Shown here piece after piece: positions 49,501 to 62,861 of a DNA stretch of 64,000 nucleotides. The number at the start of each line of letters is the position of its first letter. Within the stretch, counting starts at the first letter, position 1. Under the pieces are notes generated by a model, which did not search any database, was not told the DNA's origin, and worked only from the letters and a program-made list of their open reading frames with translations. Source of the DNA: Zerene cesonia (Eukaryota > Arthropoda > Insecta > Lepidoptera > Pieridae); the NCBI RefSeq assembly GCF_012273895.1, contig NC_052113.1:3152195-3216194 (forward strand), in the 5' to 3' direction. The position numbers and the translations under genes were made by a program.

Positions 49501-52500
49501 AAAAATCCACAGCTTTTCCAGGAGCTAGTGTTGAATCTTTAGACATGGTATGGTAGTTCAATTTGTACCTCTTCATTATTCGCGTCATTGATGAGTAACT
49601 GCAATGGAAAATTATAAAATTATTTAAGAATATAAGTTACTAGCTGCGCCCCGCGGTTTCACCCGCGTGAGTCCGTATCCCGTAAGAATATCGGGATAAA
49701 AAGTTGCCTATATGTTATTCCAGTTATCCAGCTGTCTACAAAACAAATTTCATTGCAATCGGTTCAGTAGTTTTAGCGTGAAAGAGTAACAAACACACAC
49801 ACATCCTTACAAACTTTCGCATTTATAATTTAAGTAGGACTAGTAGGATTTATAGTTTAGTGGACTATTTAAATGCTTTGAAAAAAATGTATAACGCTTA
49901 TTTAGAGTTCTATGAAAACAGATCTGCTTTTACAGAAATTGCATCTGCGTAATTTATGAAATGAAATTAATTCCATTGTAAAACATGTACAGAAAAACTA
50001 ACTCACCTTGCAGCTGTATTATGTGCCAAGTAAAGTTTTTTAACTGTTTCATCTTCTGTGTCATTAACTATTCTTATAAAAGCACTGGATAAGCTAGGAA
50101 GCATGTTAACTGTGGGGTCATCAAGGGATATGTTGAGTTTTTGTTGGATTTCTGCAACTTCTGAGATAGAGTTCAACCAGTAAAGATCCGAAATATCAGT
50201 TTCGTATTCATTCTGACTTCGCTCAACGCCATGCTTCCATCCCGTGAAAATACCTCCAATTTGGGTGTAATGTAGTGACACCTGTCCAAAATTATATCAT
50301 AAATATTGTTTTCATTTAAAGAAGAAAGGCTGGTATGATATGAGTTGGAATTTTTTAAATGGTAAAGAACAAATTGTAAATTTACTTTTAACAGTAGCAA
50401 ATCAGTTTAAGAGTACTTTGCTGAAGTGAAATAAAATAAAAATGTGTCCTTACGTGATGCCAAAACGGATCAGACGCACTTCTATCCGCAGCATATGTTT
50501 TCCATATATTAGCTGATTTGTCCAAAGCATCCTTCAACTTATCACATTGCTTTTCAATGGGTCGATCTTCGCATTGAGCTCGGATTGTGTTTTCCAAGTG
50601 TGTATGTATAAGGTACCAGGTTAGGGCTCCTTCCACAATACCAGCCGCATAAGCTTGGACCTCATCCGGATATGAACTGTTTGTTTCCACTTCTAATAAC
50701 GACCATCTGTTATATTTACAAGGATTCCGAGGTAAATCAATATGTAATATAAACTTTCAGATTCGCTTAGAAATCGAATTAAATTACAATCTACTCTGGG
50801 CCGCATTTTGGGGTCGAGTAAGGGATCGATGAGGAATGTTGGATTGCCTTGTATCTAGATGACTAAGACATGAATAGTAGGTACGAATGATACATTTTCC
50901 AATAAAGTAAGAACTTATCATATACAAGTATGAAAGTTATTCGACTATAATGTAATTACAGAATTTAATGTTTTTTTACTAAGATTTCCGACATAAGTTG
51001 ACTTAGCACTACATAAAACGTATATTGAATGAAATGAAATGAAAAATGAATTATTTATTTATTTATTTATTTATTATTAGTACAGAAAAAAAAAAACACT
51101 TTTTACAAAATATTTTGCGCTGTGAAACCTTATGAGGTTTGTAACAACGCTCACAATCGCATAATCGCCGNNNNNNNNNNNNNNNNNNNNNNNNNNNNNN
51201 NNNNNNNNNNNNNNNNNNNNNNNNNNNNNNNNNNNNNNNNNNNNNNNNNNNNNNNNNNNNNNNNNNNNNNNNNNNNNNNNNNNNNNNNNNNNNNNNNNNN
51301 NNNNNNNNNNNNNNNNNNNNNNNNNNNNNNNNNNNNNNNNNNNNNNNNNNNNNNNNNNNNNNNNNNNNNNNNNNNNNNNNNNNNNNNNNNNNNNNNNNNN
51401 NNNNNNNNNNNNNNNNNNNNNNNNNNNNNNNNNNNNNNNNNNNNNNNNNNNNNNNNNNNNNNNNNNNNNNNNNNNNNNNNNNNNNNNNNNNNNNNNNNNN
51501 NNNNNNNNNNNNNNNNNNNNNNNNNNNNNNNNNNNNNNNNNNNNNNNNNNNNNNNNNNNNNNNNNNNNNNNNNNNNNNNNNNNNNNNNNNNNNNNNNNNN
51601 NNNNNNNNNNNNNNNNNNNNNNNNNNNNNNNNNNNNNNNNNNNNNNNNNNNNNNNNNNNNNNNNNNNNNNNNNNNNNNNNNNNNNNNNNNNNNNNNNNNN
51701 NNNNNNNNNNNNNNNNNNNNNNNNNNNNNNNNNNNNNNNNNNNNNNNNNNNNNNNNNNNNNNNNNNNNNNNNNNNNNNNNNNNNNNNNNNNNNNNNNNNN
51801 NNNNNNNNNNNNNNNNNNNNNNNNNNNNNNNNNNNNNNNNNNNNNNNNNNNNNNNNNNNNNNNNNNNNNNNNNNNNNNNNNNNNNNNNNNNNNNNNNNNN
51901 NNNNNNNNNNNNNNNNNNNNNNNNNNNNNNNNNNNNNNNNNNNNNNNNNNNNNNNNNNNNNNNNNNNNNNNNNNNNNNNNNNNNNNNNNNNNNNNNNNNN
52001 NNNNNNNNNNNNNNNNNNNNNNNNNNNNNNNNNNNNNNNNNNNNNNNNNNNNNNNNNNNNNNNNNNNNNNNNNNNNNNNNNNNNNNNNNNNNNNNNNNNN
52101 NNNNNNNNNNNNNNNNNNNNNNNNNNNNNNNNNNNNNNNNNNNNNNNNNNNNNNNNNNNNNNNNNNNNNNTGACATTGTCGGGTAGTTATTGCACGAGAA
52201 ATAGGTTATGCACAACAAAACCGGTTGACGCAGCGGCGCGTACGCGACCGATAATACGTATATTGTATTAACAAATCATTTTTTTAATTAAAATATTTAC
52301 CCTGTAGTGTCTATGTCGCCTCTGAAATGACCTCTGGCGACTCCTCGTGGAATGTCACTGAGGTCGTTACTTTGCCCCCAGTATTCGATACTATATCCCG
52401 TCTTCTCTGAATAAAAAACTGTAGCTGCGTAGTTCCCGTCTTCTTGAATTCTAAAATAAATATTGTCATAAATGTTATAAATATTACTATTTAAGTAGGT

Positions 52501-52664
52501 AAGATTAAGCATTATTGGTATTTATAAAATTTTCATAATGAATACCTTTCGATTTGTCCAACAAATAGAGCCAGAATAGCGAGGATTCCTAGAAACCCCA
52601 AGATATAGGAACTAATTTTGGTTTGCAACCAGGAGGCGCCGACCACTTTAAGAATTTTGCTCAT
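46505..52664 (-). CDS. Phospholipase B-like protein (lamina ancestor / PLBD family)
   Basis: Nine coding exons: 52546-52664, 52301-52450, 50454-50706, 50007-50281, 49364-49598, 48207-48415, 47650-47809, 47170-47470 and 46505-46833, giving 676 residues (human PLBD2 has 589). All are in phase, and the 1000-N gap falls in intron 2 without missing exon sequence. PLBD proteins are lysosomal N-terminal-nucleophile hydrolases; Drosophila lama belongs here. Residues about 18-36 form a hydrophobic signal anchor ('YILGFLGILAILALFVG'). Family blocks in order are 'YPDEVQAYAAGIVEGALTWY', 'LYLAHNTAASYSSMTRIMKR', 'DFSGYPGSITSQDEFYVIKG', 'SNSGTACKQWLVLDYNKF', 'GLFWLIEQVPGRTHSADLSD', 'TYWATYGLPHFP', 'KPFQWSESEFDKDAHEGLPD' and a C-terminal VPNWSW. 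Many NXS/T sites fit a luminal protein. The position of the nucleophile cysteine (usual CSA[LF]) is Ser239 in LSSAFIRIV, so activity is uncertain. Confidence 0.93.
48958..49030 (+). mobile_element. Helitron-like 3' fragment
   Basis: Reads 'ACGCGTTAATCTCAGGAACT', 'GGCTGAAACCGCGGAGAACAG' in part and ends in CTAG. It is in intron 5 of the phospholipase B-like gene, antisense to it. Confidence 0.6.
49640..49849 (-). mobile_element. Lep1-type Helitron in phospholipase B-like intron 4
   Basis: Near full-length copy. On the plus strand, CTAGCTGCGCCCCGCGGTTT through 'ATCGGGATAAAAAGTTGCCT', 'CAATCGGTTCAGTAGTTTTA' and 'ACATCCTTACAAACTTTCGC' to 'TAGTAGGAT'. Closely similar to the copies at 28752 and 32698. 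Confidence 0.85.
51040..51170 (-). mobile_element. Probable LINE 3' tail at the edge of the gap
   Basis: TTATTTATTTATTTATTTAT, then an A-rich stretch and 'TTTTGCGCTGTGAAACCTTA', run into the N gap. The tetranucleotide tail suggests the 3' end of an element on the minus strand whose body lies in the gap, which may be why the assembly broke here. Confidence 0.4.
51171..52170. other. Assembly gap (1000 N)
   Basis: Placeholder of exactly 1000 N in intron 2 of the phospholipase B-like gene. The flanking exons join in frame (GG + A gives Gly-Trp), so no coding exon is needed in it. Confidence 0.99.
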
Positions 52665-52901
52665 TATGATATAATAAACGATAGATTATAAAATGAAGAA
52701 GATATTTAGGAATTTAATAACAATGAAGTGACAGTGCGTGTAGACAATTTTCTCCAATGGGAGAGCGACCATCAAAGATGTTATAATGACGCGTTTTCAC
52801 GGTTCCTTCTCTCCGCCGGTTGGTTGCGGAACCTGCATTTGATATGCTTGTGATTTGTTTTGTGCTTTCACACGTTTCTCTTAAACACTTTTTCTTATAC
52901 C
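52665..52901 (-). other. 5' UTR part of phospholipase B-like exon with upstream splice acceptor
   Basis: A strong acceptor (TTTTTTTTTTGTTGCAG on the minus strand) ends at 52902, and 237 bases of noncoding exon follow before the ATG at 52664. The transcript therefore starts in at least one further upstream exon. Confidence 0.65.
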
Positions 52902-55900
52902 CTGCAACAAAAAAAAAATGCTATTTTAAGCTACTTCTATTCAAATACTGCTTACAATCGGTAAAAATATGAATAACAAGAGATTGAATGGAATGGATTT
53001 ATATATGTGTTGCGTAGAGAACTAAATAAGAACACACAATAAAGTTCTAGATATAAAACAAATATTTATAACGAAACTACAAAACGTTAGTTAACGAAGT
53101 TAATAAACATTTTTATTGTATATAATGAAAATGGTATTATATAAAAATTGTTCTTCATATGATTTGGAAAGCATCACACAACTCAAGACATTAAAAAACC
53201 AGTCGTCATTAAAATGTATACCATACGCAGGATACTTTCCGGTTACATTAACTTCCGTGCTACTCATACTTGCAAATTAATAACCTTGTAAGTTGAAAAG
53301 TTACGCAGAATCATAACAGAACGAAAAAGAAGATTGAATAGTAAACGTGTTGCTTCTTGCCTTCACAATTCAATATGATAAATGATAATATTAGATGACG
53401 TGATGACGACTCAATTATCTTTCAGTCACATATGGAAAATAACACAGCACCGTATGGACTTATGTTTGTATTTAAAGATCGTAAAACTAAATAACAGTTT
53501 ATGATTGGGCCTTATGTAAATAAGTTTTATATTTATTTTCACTTTAAATATATATAAACCGTCTCACCTTCAATTATACTATAATTTGAATTGCCGGTAT
53601 CCAAATTATCATCAATCTATATTCATGACTGAAGTACGAGACGAGTACACTATGACATTGAAAGGCCAAAACAAACCCGTAGTAAAACTTTTATAAAGCC
53701 TTGAGAGACTATTTAAAGAATATGTATAAGATGCGATACACCTACAAATGTTTTGTTCGAATGATGTAGCAAACACTAACTAATTATTGTAAGCTGGGTA
53801 CAGTAGTCGCTTGACAGTCTTATCATAGTATCAATAAAAGATACTCTAATGTTTAAGGTTTGCGCTCTTGTTTTATCTTTGCCTATATCTCTACAACTAG
53901 TATTAAATATATAAACACGTAAATAAATGCAGTACCTATCCTAATGCTTTCGTATCAGTCATTGTAGAAATGTAATTAGAATAACTTCCTAGAATTTATA
54001 ATATAATAATTATAATAATTCTAGAATAAAATAAAATGTTATAATTTTAATTTAAGGCCCATCGCAGCAAATGAAAACAAACTTTCAAAATAAAAAACAA
54101 TATTTCTTTTTAAAAAAATTAAAAAATAGATAATTAATGTAATAAGATTTCTCGCGTGTGGGATCTTACCTTAAAGATACATAAAAATATATTGACATTT
54201 TCAACAACGAGCTCACTATAACAGTTTGATGGACACGGCTAGTCTAGAGCGGACTTAGTATATACTATGAGCTATTGGCAAGGAGTAGAAAAGCCTATAG
54301 CTGGCAATAACTGAAATCATACACTTTACTGCTACACGTGGATCGGCTCGAACAATCGCCTAATGATAAACATACTTCTGCCAACCAGATACTTTCAATC
54401 CTCAGTTTATACACGAAGACAAGGGTTTACTTGCTGTAAGTAGCTGTGGGAGCTCGCCAAATCTTGAATTTATGATCCATTTAAATTTATTTGTTCAATA
54501 AACATGGGTTGGGAAGTATATTGATATTATTCTAAAGTTAATGCTTTGCTTTTATATAAAACATATTTTTTAATATTCTACACAAGTTTATTGAGACCGA
54601 ATAAGAATTGAATTGTTTCTTTCTTTCAAAAAATATATTATAAGGAAAATGGCATTTCTATTAAGTAGGAAATTTAATGCTTTTATTAATAGATTTATAT
54701 AATTAATTTGTCAGGACATCCGCAGTAGCTGTGTCTACTCTCTAGTCTCGTCAATGTAAATAAGAATCGACAAAGTTAATGTACGCAGAGCAAATAAGTA
54801 TAGCAATAAAAAGGCCTTAAACTTCATACCACGAGATAAATGCATCTTCCGTATCTATAAATAATAATAACAAAGCACCGTGAAGGTCAATGTGATTCTA
54901 CGAGAAAATCTATTACGATAACTCTCATAATGCGGCAGATGCTGTGTACTTTAAAGTAAAACAATCCAGGTAGGCAGGCATTTACCTAATGTCGCTTTTG
55001 CACACAACACATTATTCTAAAAATGGTAGCTTTTGGTGATATGCCAAAAAGTACATTACAGGGTTAAATTTTATATTCGGGTTCCCAAGAATAGAATGAA
55101 TAAGTGGTATAATAATATAATGTTCTTTTTGCTAGTTAGATACTTATTTTTGGATATCTGTTTTATTTTACTTGGTACATTGTTGACCGATTTAAGAGGA
55201 TTTGTGGAACCTACTTTGAGTTCATGATTCAGATACAGTAATAAATTATTATAAATTCACAAAGTACTGACTTAAGATAAATGGACTACTTTTCCTTTTA
55301 TAAGTTTTCAAAGGTTTCGTAAACAAAAAGAGCAAGAGATTAGGTTATATGCGATTTTGTTATTTCAATGGCTTAAATTCTTTATTTCAAAATATAAAAT
55401 ATGATTCAGCTTTATTTAATATTCAGGTTGTAAAAATAAAACTGAAACATTGTAATTTTCATAGAAAAGTTTATACCTAATTTCGAAATAGGACAATATT
55501 TGGTTCAATGCATGTCATAACAATTAACATTTACGTTATGTTAAGATACCGTACTCTCATCGGCAAATCTTTCTTTTGTGTTACCTTTATGATCGGTAAC
55601 AATATAGATTATAGTAAACAGAGTTAATGTTTATAAGCTTACATTTATAGCAGATATGATTTTGTTGAACGTGTTCTATCGTATGTTTTATTGTTCATAC
55701 ATCACGTATAGTACTTACCTATTATATTGTGTATAAGTATAATACCAAAATAAAAAACTGATATACAGGTACGCTTTACGCTAAAAGTTAACTAAATACT
55801 TATTGTTGAAAAACTCACAAAAACAAACACATTTAAAAGCTTTTTTTAAGTTATTTCAAAGATTACAGAAATACTATATGCCTACCTACTTCACATTGCT

Positions 55901-56889
55901 AAATAAACAATCTTTCAACCTAACATATTGGTAAGCAAGTGACGAGTGCAAGTGTACTAGTGATCTGTAGCACCGATAATATAATACTAAATTGCTATAG
56001 GTAAGCATTTGTTTGTTTTTAAAGGACAAAACATAGATATTTGTCATATTTCTTATTTTTGTTTAAATAAATGTGTTGATTTATAACAAACATTAGTACC
56101 TGACTATAAAGCGATTTTATAATATATTTCAAATGATTGGACATGGAACATGGTCTATATTCTTAAAATCGATGTTTGGCAAGTCAGCCCCAAAAGCACA
56201 TGACTATTAAGTTATTGGAATAACAACTCATCGAAAAGTTACATTTTTCCTTAACTTATTATAATAGATGTGTATGTGATTAAAAAAAATAGCTAAAATC
56301 CTAAATAATAAAAACTTAAATGATGCCAAATTGTATATAAAATGGAGAAGCGTTTCAAATTAATGAATCATCATCATAAGTAGATAAAGATAATGACCGT
56401 AGCAAGTAATCTGAGCGGCTTATGATGACACGAGCAAAGTGTAAGCGCCATGGTAACTGGGCCACACAACTCATATTACTCAGTATACACACTTCCTAGT
56501 CTTACATTATGTCATTGAAACTCAAGTGCATATGTCATTTTATAGTAAGCAAAAATCATCAATAAAATATATAAATAAAATTTAAGAATGAGTCCTTTTC
56601 GTTAAAAGGTTGTTTTGGTGCAGGCAAGTAATGTCCGATTAAAAAACTTCAGCAAATTAAACCATTCGTTGCACTCGATATATGGAGTTAATCACGTATC
56701 AATACGTATCAATTAAATAGGAGGATTTTGGATAGATTTATTGATACACCTATAAGATAAAGCGTGTTTACAACACCCACAACATTAGATATAAACGTTT
56801 GCACATTATAAAAGAGCAATCTTCTTTATATACCTGCCTACGTCCATCCGGGCGACCGCGACGCTAGCGCGAGTGTTGGCCTATAGTTT

Positions 56890-56915
56890 ATTTGAAGTAC
56901 AATTGTACTTCAAAT
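56890..56915. repeat. 26-base perfect palindrome
   Basis: Perfect self-complementary sequence centred on AATT (ATTTGAAGTACAA and its reverse complement). It follows directly after a GC-rich patch (CGGGCGACCGCGACGCTAGC, about 56849) that stands out in AT-rich DNA. Confidence 0.9.
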
Positions 56916-57217
56916 GGCATAAACGATATTCAATGTTTAGAGAATTATAAGCTTAAAGAAAAACAATATCCTAAATCATTTAAACATTTCATTCCGAAAA
57001 AGAACGATAATAAAGATGATGCTAATTGGACTGCTTGGATAGTTTTAAATTAAAGGCAATTTATTTATTAAAATATCTTACAGAACAAAGACTTAAACTT
57101 TTCACAATCATATAATATGTATCTACATAAAAAGACTGTTTTTACAGGTGTCTTATGAATATCGTGAATACTCTACAAAGTGTAAAACACAAATAAAATC
57201 ATAAGTTTCTTCCTTAC

Positions 57218-57430
57218 CTGAGATATAGCCTTTATGACGTAAATATGTTGGGTTTTCAGTTACTCGTCATGGCTTATTACTATCTCGAACAACACTAACT
57301 ATGCAGTTTGTAATTTTTTTCAAATTTTGTTGGTGATGTTACGCGAGCTACAATTTAATAAGTTCAACTGTTTCTTCGAAGCTGTGCGTCTTGTATGTGG
57401 AGATTTATTACAAACACGAAGAGTATTCGA
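57218..57430 (-). other. Candidate noncoding first exon
   Basis: On the minus strand a strong donor (ATATCTCAG/GTAAGGAAG) ends at 57218. The preceding 200 bases have several stop codons in each frame. It could splice to the acceptor at 52902. The 5' boundary is a guess. Confidence 0.3.
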
Positions 57431-60400
57431 GCGTCAGTTCTCTAAAAACGTGAATTGTAACAACTAGTCGATTTGTCTTATTAATATCGAATACGAAATT
57501 TCAAAAGGACGTCCGCCGAATACGTAAACATATCTCAAGTAAATCAATACTGAATCGAGCCAGACCATTTGCTGTTAGGAATTTTATGATGATGTTCTCA
57601 TGTAAAATATATTTTTGACGAGCATATGCCTGTATTTATTTAATGTGGAAATATTATTGACGAATTTGCACGCAAACGTAAATAACATAATATTTATAAA
57701 ACAAACCATCTATCTGCGTCTTAAAAAATCGCCGCAGACTTAAAACACATCTCACAAAGTTCTGGTTTTAGAAATGCCTAATTTATTAACTTATAAATAG
57801 ATGGGTTAAATACAAAATTACTAAACTAATGTTGAAACAAATTGCTATATAAATCTTATAACTCTCAGAAAAATACGTTACATCGCAACTCAGCATAGCA
57901 AATATTACGAAATCTGTAAATTACATAAATATATTCGAAGTGTAATTAAAGTGTATCAAAGTATTGAGATAAACACGTCATGAAGACTTTATGTGCAAAT
58001 AACTAAAAATTCATTTGACGATTCATATATTATGCTGACTGTTTGAACAAGGATATTGTACCTTCCTTTTACTTACGTCAATAGAATAAATATGAATCTA
58101 TAAATCAACCGAACTCTATGAATGTTGTCTGCGTGAGTAAGGACTATTTCTAGCAGATAAGTTTAGTGGTGTATTGGCACTTAAGCTCTGACGTTCGTCT
58201 AGTTCATCATAATATAAAATACAGTATATTAATAGTATTTATACTTACTTCAAATAACTATAATGATTACTTTGTATTTAGTACTAATAATTAATTACCA
58301 AGCCAAACCAAAACACGACATAAAATATGTCTTTCAAAAATTCATAAACATAATATTATTTTGATTGGATGAATATCAGAATACTTCCCAATTTTTATTG
58401 CAATTTAGAATGCCTTGTAAACAACTTAACTCCCTCTGTTATTCTACTTTAAGTAATATTAGGAGTTTATTAAGTTAAGCATTTTAAAATTTACATTTAC
58501 AACAAAATATGGACATGTACGAAAAATGCTGCTTTATTCTCTATACGTACTAATTGCGGTTCTTCATTCCATTACACGATCAAACATAGATATTTATTGC
58601 TCTAAATGTGTATTTCGTATCTATTTAAGTCTTTACACAACTAATGACATATTTAGTTTTGATTAAGACCCCTTAAGAAGGCCCAAACACCGAGATTGGT
58701 TATGAGATTTTATGTCTTATATCGATATTTAAAATCCTATAGCAGAATTTACAGTGATATCCTGGAAAACCTAAATTTTGCATTCAAAGCAAATACAAAT
58801 GCAAAGAAATTAGCACAAAATTATCCTAAAAGCATCTAAATAATTATTTTTTATCTGTGATTATTTAATGTTTTGTTTTATCATACGATAACAGCCAGCA
58901 ATCACAGCGTATACTCAAAAAAAAATGCAATCATTATTTAAATACGATATTTTACCTACTGAAGAAATTAGCAGCTCACTAGAAAAAATACCCATAAATA
59001 TATTTTTTTACGGATAAACATTTGTTAGTTTATTAGAACACAACTATAGGGCTTGGTGGTGGGCGGTAAAAATTGTCTATAGGTATTATGGTGATTGTTA
59101 AAGAATACGTATGTTTTTGTTTTGCATACAATAAATTTAGCAATAGCTTTTCATAAGGTAATAAAAAAATGTTAAAGCAACATACAGTTCAATATTTATA
59201 AATCCAGGAAAATCTGCTAAAAGAGAGAATTTTAAAAAATAATCTCAACATCAGAACACAGGGAAGGCCACGCCAAAGAACTACAATATTTGACCTTTAA
59301 TATTTTGTATCAATATTCTCTATTTGTAGAAAAACTTTCTATTATGATATTTCCAATATGACATACCGATAATTAATTACGATTACATATCATTATATGA
59401 CATCAAAATAGTACATTTACTTTCAACTATGCTTCTTCCAGCTTTTTCTAAAAATTAAGGATCAAAAATAAATAGTATATTACATTAGATGATTTTATGT
59501 TACTATATCAAGTACATATTCTTTGCCTCTTTAAGGATATTATATATTTCATCAGCAAGCATCAACTTTATCTTCTAGTTCATTGACGTTGTGTATTTGA
59601 ATATAAAATTCTTAACAGGACATTGTTTCACATAATTAAAGGTTTTTGTCCCTCTTTTATAGATAGCAATAGAAGGAGACATGAGCATTATTTATTTTTA
59701 GTTGTCTAAAGTATGACTAGGTGAAAGGCTTAGCACTAATAGCATCTGAGTGAAAGTTGTTATATCGCTTCATATACATATAGGTACTATAAGCTATGAA
59801 ATACTTAGACTTCCAGATACCCCTTCTTCCGAATGGAAGTATTTGTATGGAATTTCATCCAAATCAATTCAGTTTAGGAATCAAGACAGACAGATAGAAA
59901 TATGGAGTTTATTTCGCATTTACCTCTCCATTATTCTGTACATGATAAGTTTTGAAAAAGATACGTTAATTCTGTCGAAGAATGCCCGTAGCATTATATT
60001 TCATTCATATATTTCATCATTATTACGATTCCCCAAAAATAATAAAAAAGGAGTTCTAAATTATTAGTAGTATTTTACGTAGTAATTTAATATTTAATTT
60101 TTAATAACACATTTAATGGTAAATACTACAAAACTGTTAAAGTTTACAGAGTATAAATAAATGGATAATGTCTGTTGTACTGATACATGCTGCAAAATGT
60201 CAAATATTCGTAATTTATTTCGTGGGTGTGACCACAAATATTTGAACAAAAAAGACGTTTGAATGTCGTCTTTCAGCGGGTCTGCACACTGCAGCCAGTT
60301 GTCTGAGCAGGTAGGCACATACCGACATTCCTTGCATTCTTGTTTTGTGATACTATTAGGAGACAATACTAAGGACAACTTCTAAAAGGTACGGAACATT

Positions 60401-61249
60401 TAAAATTAATTTAAAAGTACCTGATGAATGACAGACGGAAAAAAATCCCTTTTGAATCTCCTGTAAATTTGTATCAAGCATCGCTGACAATACAATAATT
60501 TAATCAGTTTATGATATTATCCTAATCAAAATCTTTACATGCACTTTATATAAGAGCAAGTGGGACAATTTAGCTTACTCTATCAAGCGTGTTCTTTAGT
60601 TTTTTTACGATAATTATTTAAAACTATTTACATTTTAATATGTATAACTTTACATACTAAGAGATATTGGATGTGTGTATACGATTATAACAATTAATTT
60701 AAATATACATGCTTCAGTATGACGATAACAATTAGCTATGTTTAATACCCTTACTCTGTCCAATTTTAACCACGGTCAACAAATTGATCCTGATATAAAA
60801 ATGGTAAACATGCGTTCGCATGGTGCATTGAACGCATAGGGAATGTCCATAGTTCATTGCCCTTACTGTCCGTTCCCCTAGTTGTAAATATAATCTTCAG
60901 GTTATAAGTGTTGTTAATATAAATCAACAAACAAGTACGTAGCATACGCAAATCAGTAAACAATTGACTACAAAGCAATCATAAACAACAAGGCCACTTC
61001 AATTTCCTTCGGAAAACATACTTCTTCAATAAGCGAGTTGTCTGCTTGTGAAAATGTTACCATAATACGTAAAGAATGTTTATTAATTAGGATATCTTTT
61101 ATCCATAATTTTTATCGAAATTGTGGGTATAAAAACCCACAATTACTAATTACCAAGACGATTTAACACAAAAATTATATATTAGTCGGACGTTAGTGTG
61201 GACAAAAACTTGATTTATATATATTAGCGAATAAAAAATAACAACATTT

Positions 61250-61640
61250 TCTTCACAACAATTAATTTGTATCTATTTCATTTTCTCTTACCTTACTTAC
61301 TTTTATTTATTATATATATATTTTTTTCTTCATCTTTTTCCTTTATGTATATTCGTATGTATATAATTATGTGTGTGTGTATTTGCATTTTTAACTTTCG
61401 TTTGCACCTTTTATAATGCTATTGCTATGCTCCTTCTACATTCCAAATCTTTCTCTTTCTTTTTTTCCCTTTTTTCTTCAAACTTTTCCTAAACCCACAG
61501 GTTGCCTGGAAGACATCGCTTCTTAGCGATAAGGCCGCCTATTTGTACCGCGTTTTATTTATTTTGAATATTTATTGTTTTTATTTTGTTTTTGTGTGTG
61601 CAATAAAGTGTTTTATTATTATTATTATTATTATTAAAAA
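61250..61640 (+). mobile_element. LINE 3' UTR with ATT-repeat tail
   Basis: Contains 'ACAGGTTGCCTGGAAGACAT', 'CGCTTCTTAGCGATAAGGCC', 'GTGTGTGCAATAAAGTG' and ends in an ATT trinucleotide run (61613-61636). This is the characteristic 3' end of a lepidopteran non-LTR retrotransposon. No coding part remains upstream. Confidence 0.75.
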
Positions 61641-62364
61641 GGATGAAAGTTCATTATATTTTTGCAACAATACGTGACATTTGCATGGTGTGTGCCGATG
61701 CAGTGAATGGAACAAAGTTCGACGAACTCTCGACAAGTCCAGACTTAATTAGTACAATTATTGTAAACAATTCCGTATCTTGATGCGTGTTCAATGCGAG
61801 TAGAGGCCATTAATTGATGGCGTAAAGGTCTTTGATGTTATTGGAACATCGATTAAAGTGATAAAAAATAATTTACAAATATTTTGTTCCTACTTATTTA
61901 TCACCACCGCCCCTGAACATTAGCAGTGGTTAATTCTCTGCGAATGCGGTGTCCGCTTTTAAGGGGTGACGAATAAGGAAAGGATTTACTACTGGAAAGA
62001 GGGAATGGACTATATATTATAGTACTGTTTAAGATATCCAAGAATATGTAAATTCCAATACAGGCATATAAATAGGAATTGTGTAACTCGTAATGATTAT
62101 ATTGTAAAAATAATTGAATTAAGTTAATCATATTGTAAGCTGTGAAGTTCTCAAAAATAAAAAAAACTATTAATTTTATTTAAAAATGTAGGTCCAAAAG
62201 ACAGTATAGATAGATAAGTAGTCACCATATTTTTCAGTGTATTGATTCATTGGCTTAAAGTACGTATTGCCAATCTGTTATACGTATACTTTACTACTTC
62301 ACTTCACACTTATCTATCAAAACAGAATATATAATTATAAAATCTCGTATAAAAAAAGACTTAC

Positions 62365-62477
62365 AGCGTCGGTGGTGTGACCACAAACACAAGGAGTCGG
62401 CGTTCTCAACCCATCGGGATAGGACTGATGTTTTTCTGGTGGCGATGGTCGAATCACTTATTCAGACCGCGACCGAT
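62365..62477 (-). other. Candidate internal untranslated exon
   Basis: 113 bases flanked on the minus strand by a good acceptor (TTTTTCCTTGTTACAG) and a strong donor (CGCT/GTAAGTC). All three frames hold stop codons, so it is noncoding. It is GC-richer than its surroundings. The closest downstream gene on this strand is the phospholipase B-like gene. Confidence 0.5.
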
Positions 62478-62861
62478 CTGTAACAAGGAAAAACACAAGT
62501 AAATATATTGTCAGAACATACAGGTACATAAGTATTAGACAAAAAGCTCTCTGTATCAAGTTCAAATTTTTATTTAATCATTCTTTTGCATACCGCCGTG
62601 CCGACGTAACAAGTGTAATAGTTACCATTTAGGTGGATGTTTACTTTATATTTCGACCTAGATTTAGATACGCAAAGTAGCATTATACATTTTTAACGTA
62701 CGCATGTAAAATTTTTATTACAGTTTTAATTACAAATTAAATCAGGCCAGATTCCAAAGCATGTGCGAAATTATGTAATATTTATTTTATATGAAATGTT
62801 TTTAAAATTAAAGGTTATTAATTATTAGGGAGGTATGCTAATCGCGGATGTATATTAAACA

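Noticed and set aside
60094..60378. Cys-rich minus-strand frame (CKECRYVPTCSDNWLQC)
   Set aside because: The cysteine pattern looked like a secreted or zinc-binding module, but there are no convincing splice sites and no family match.
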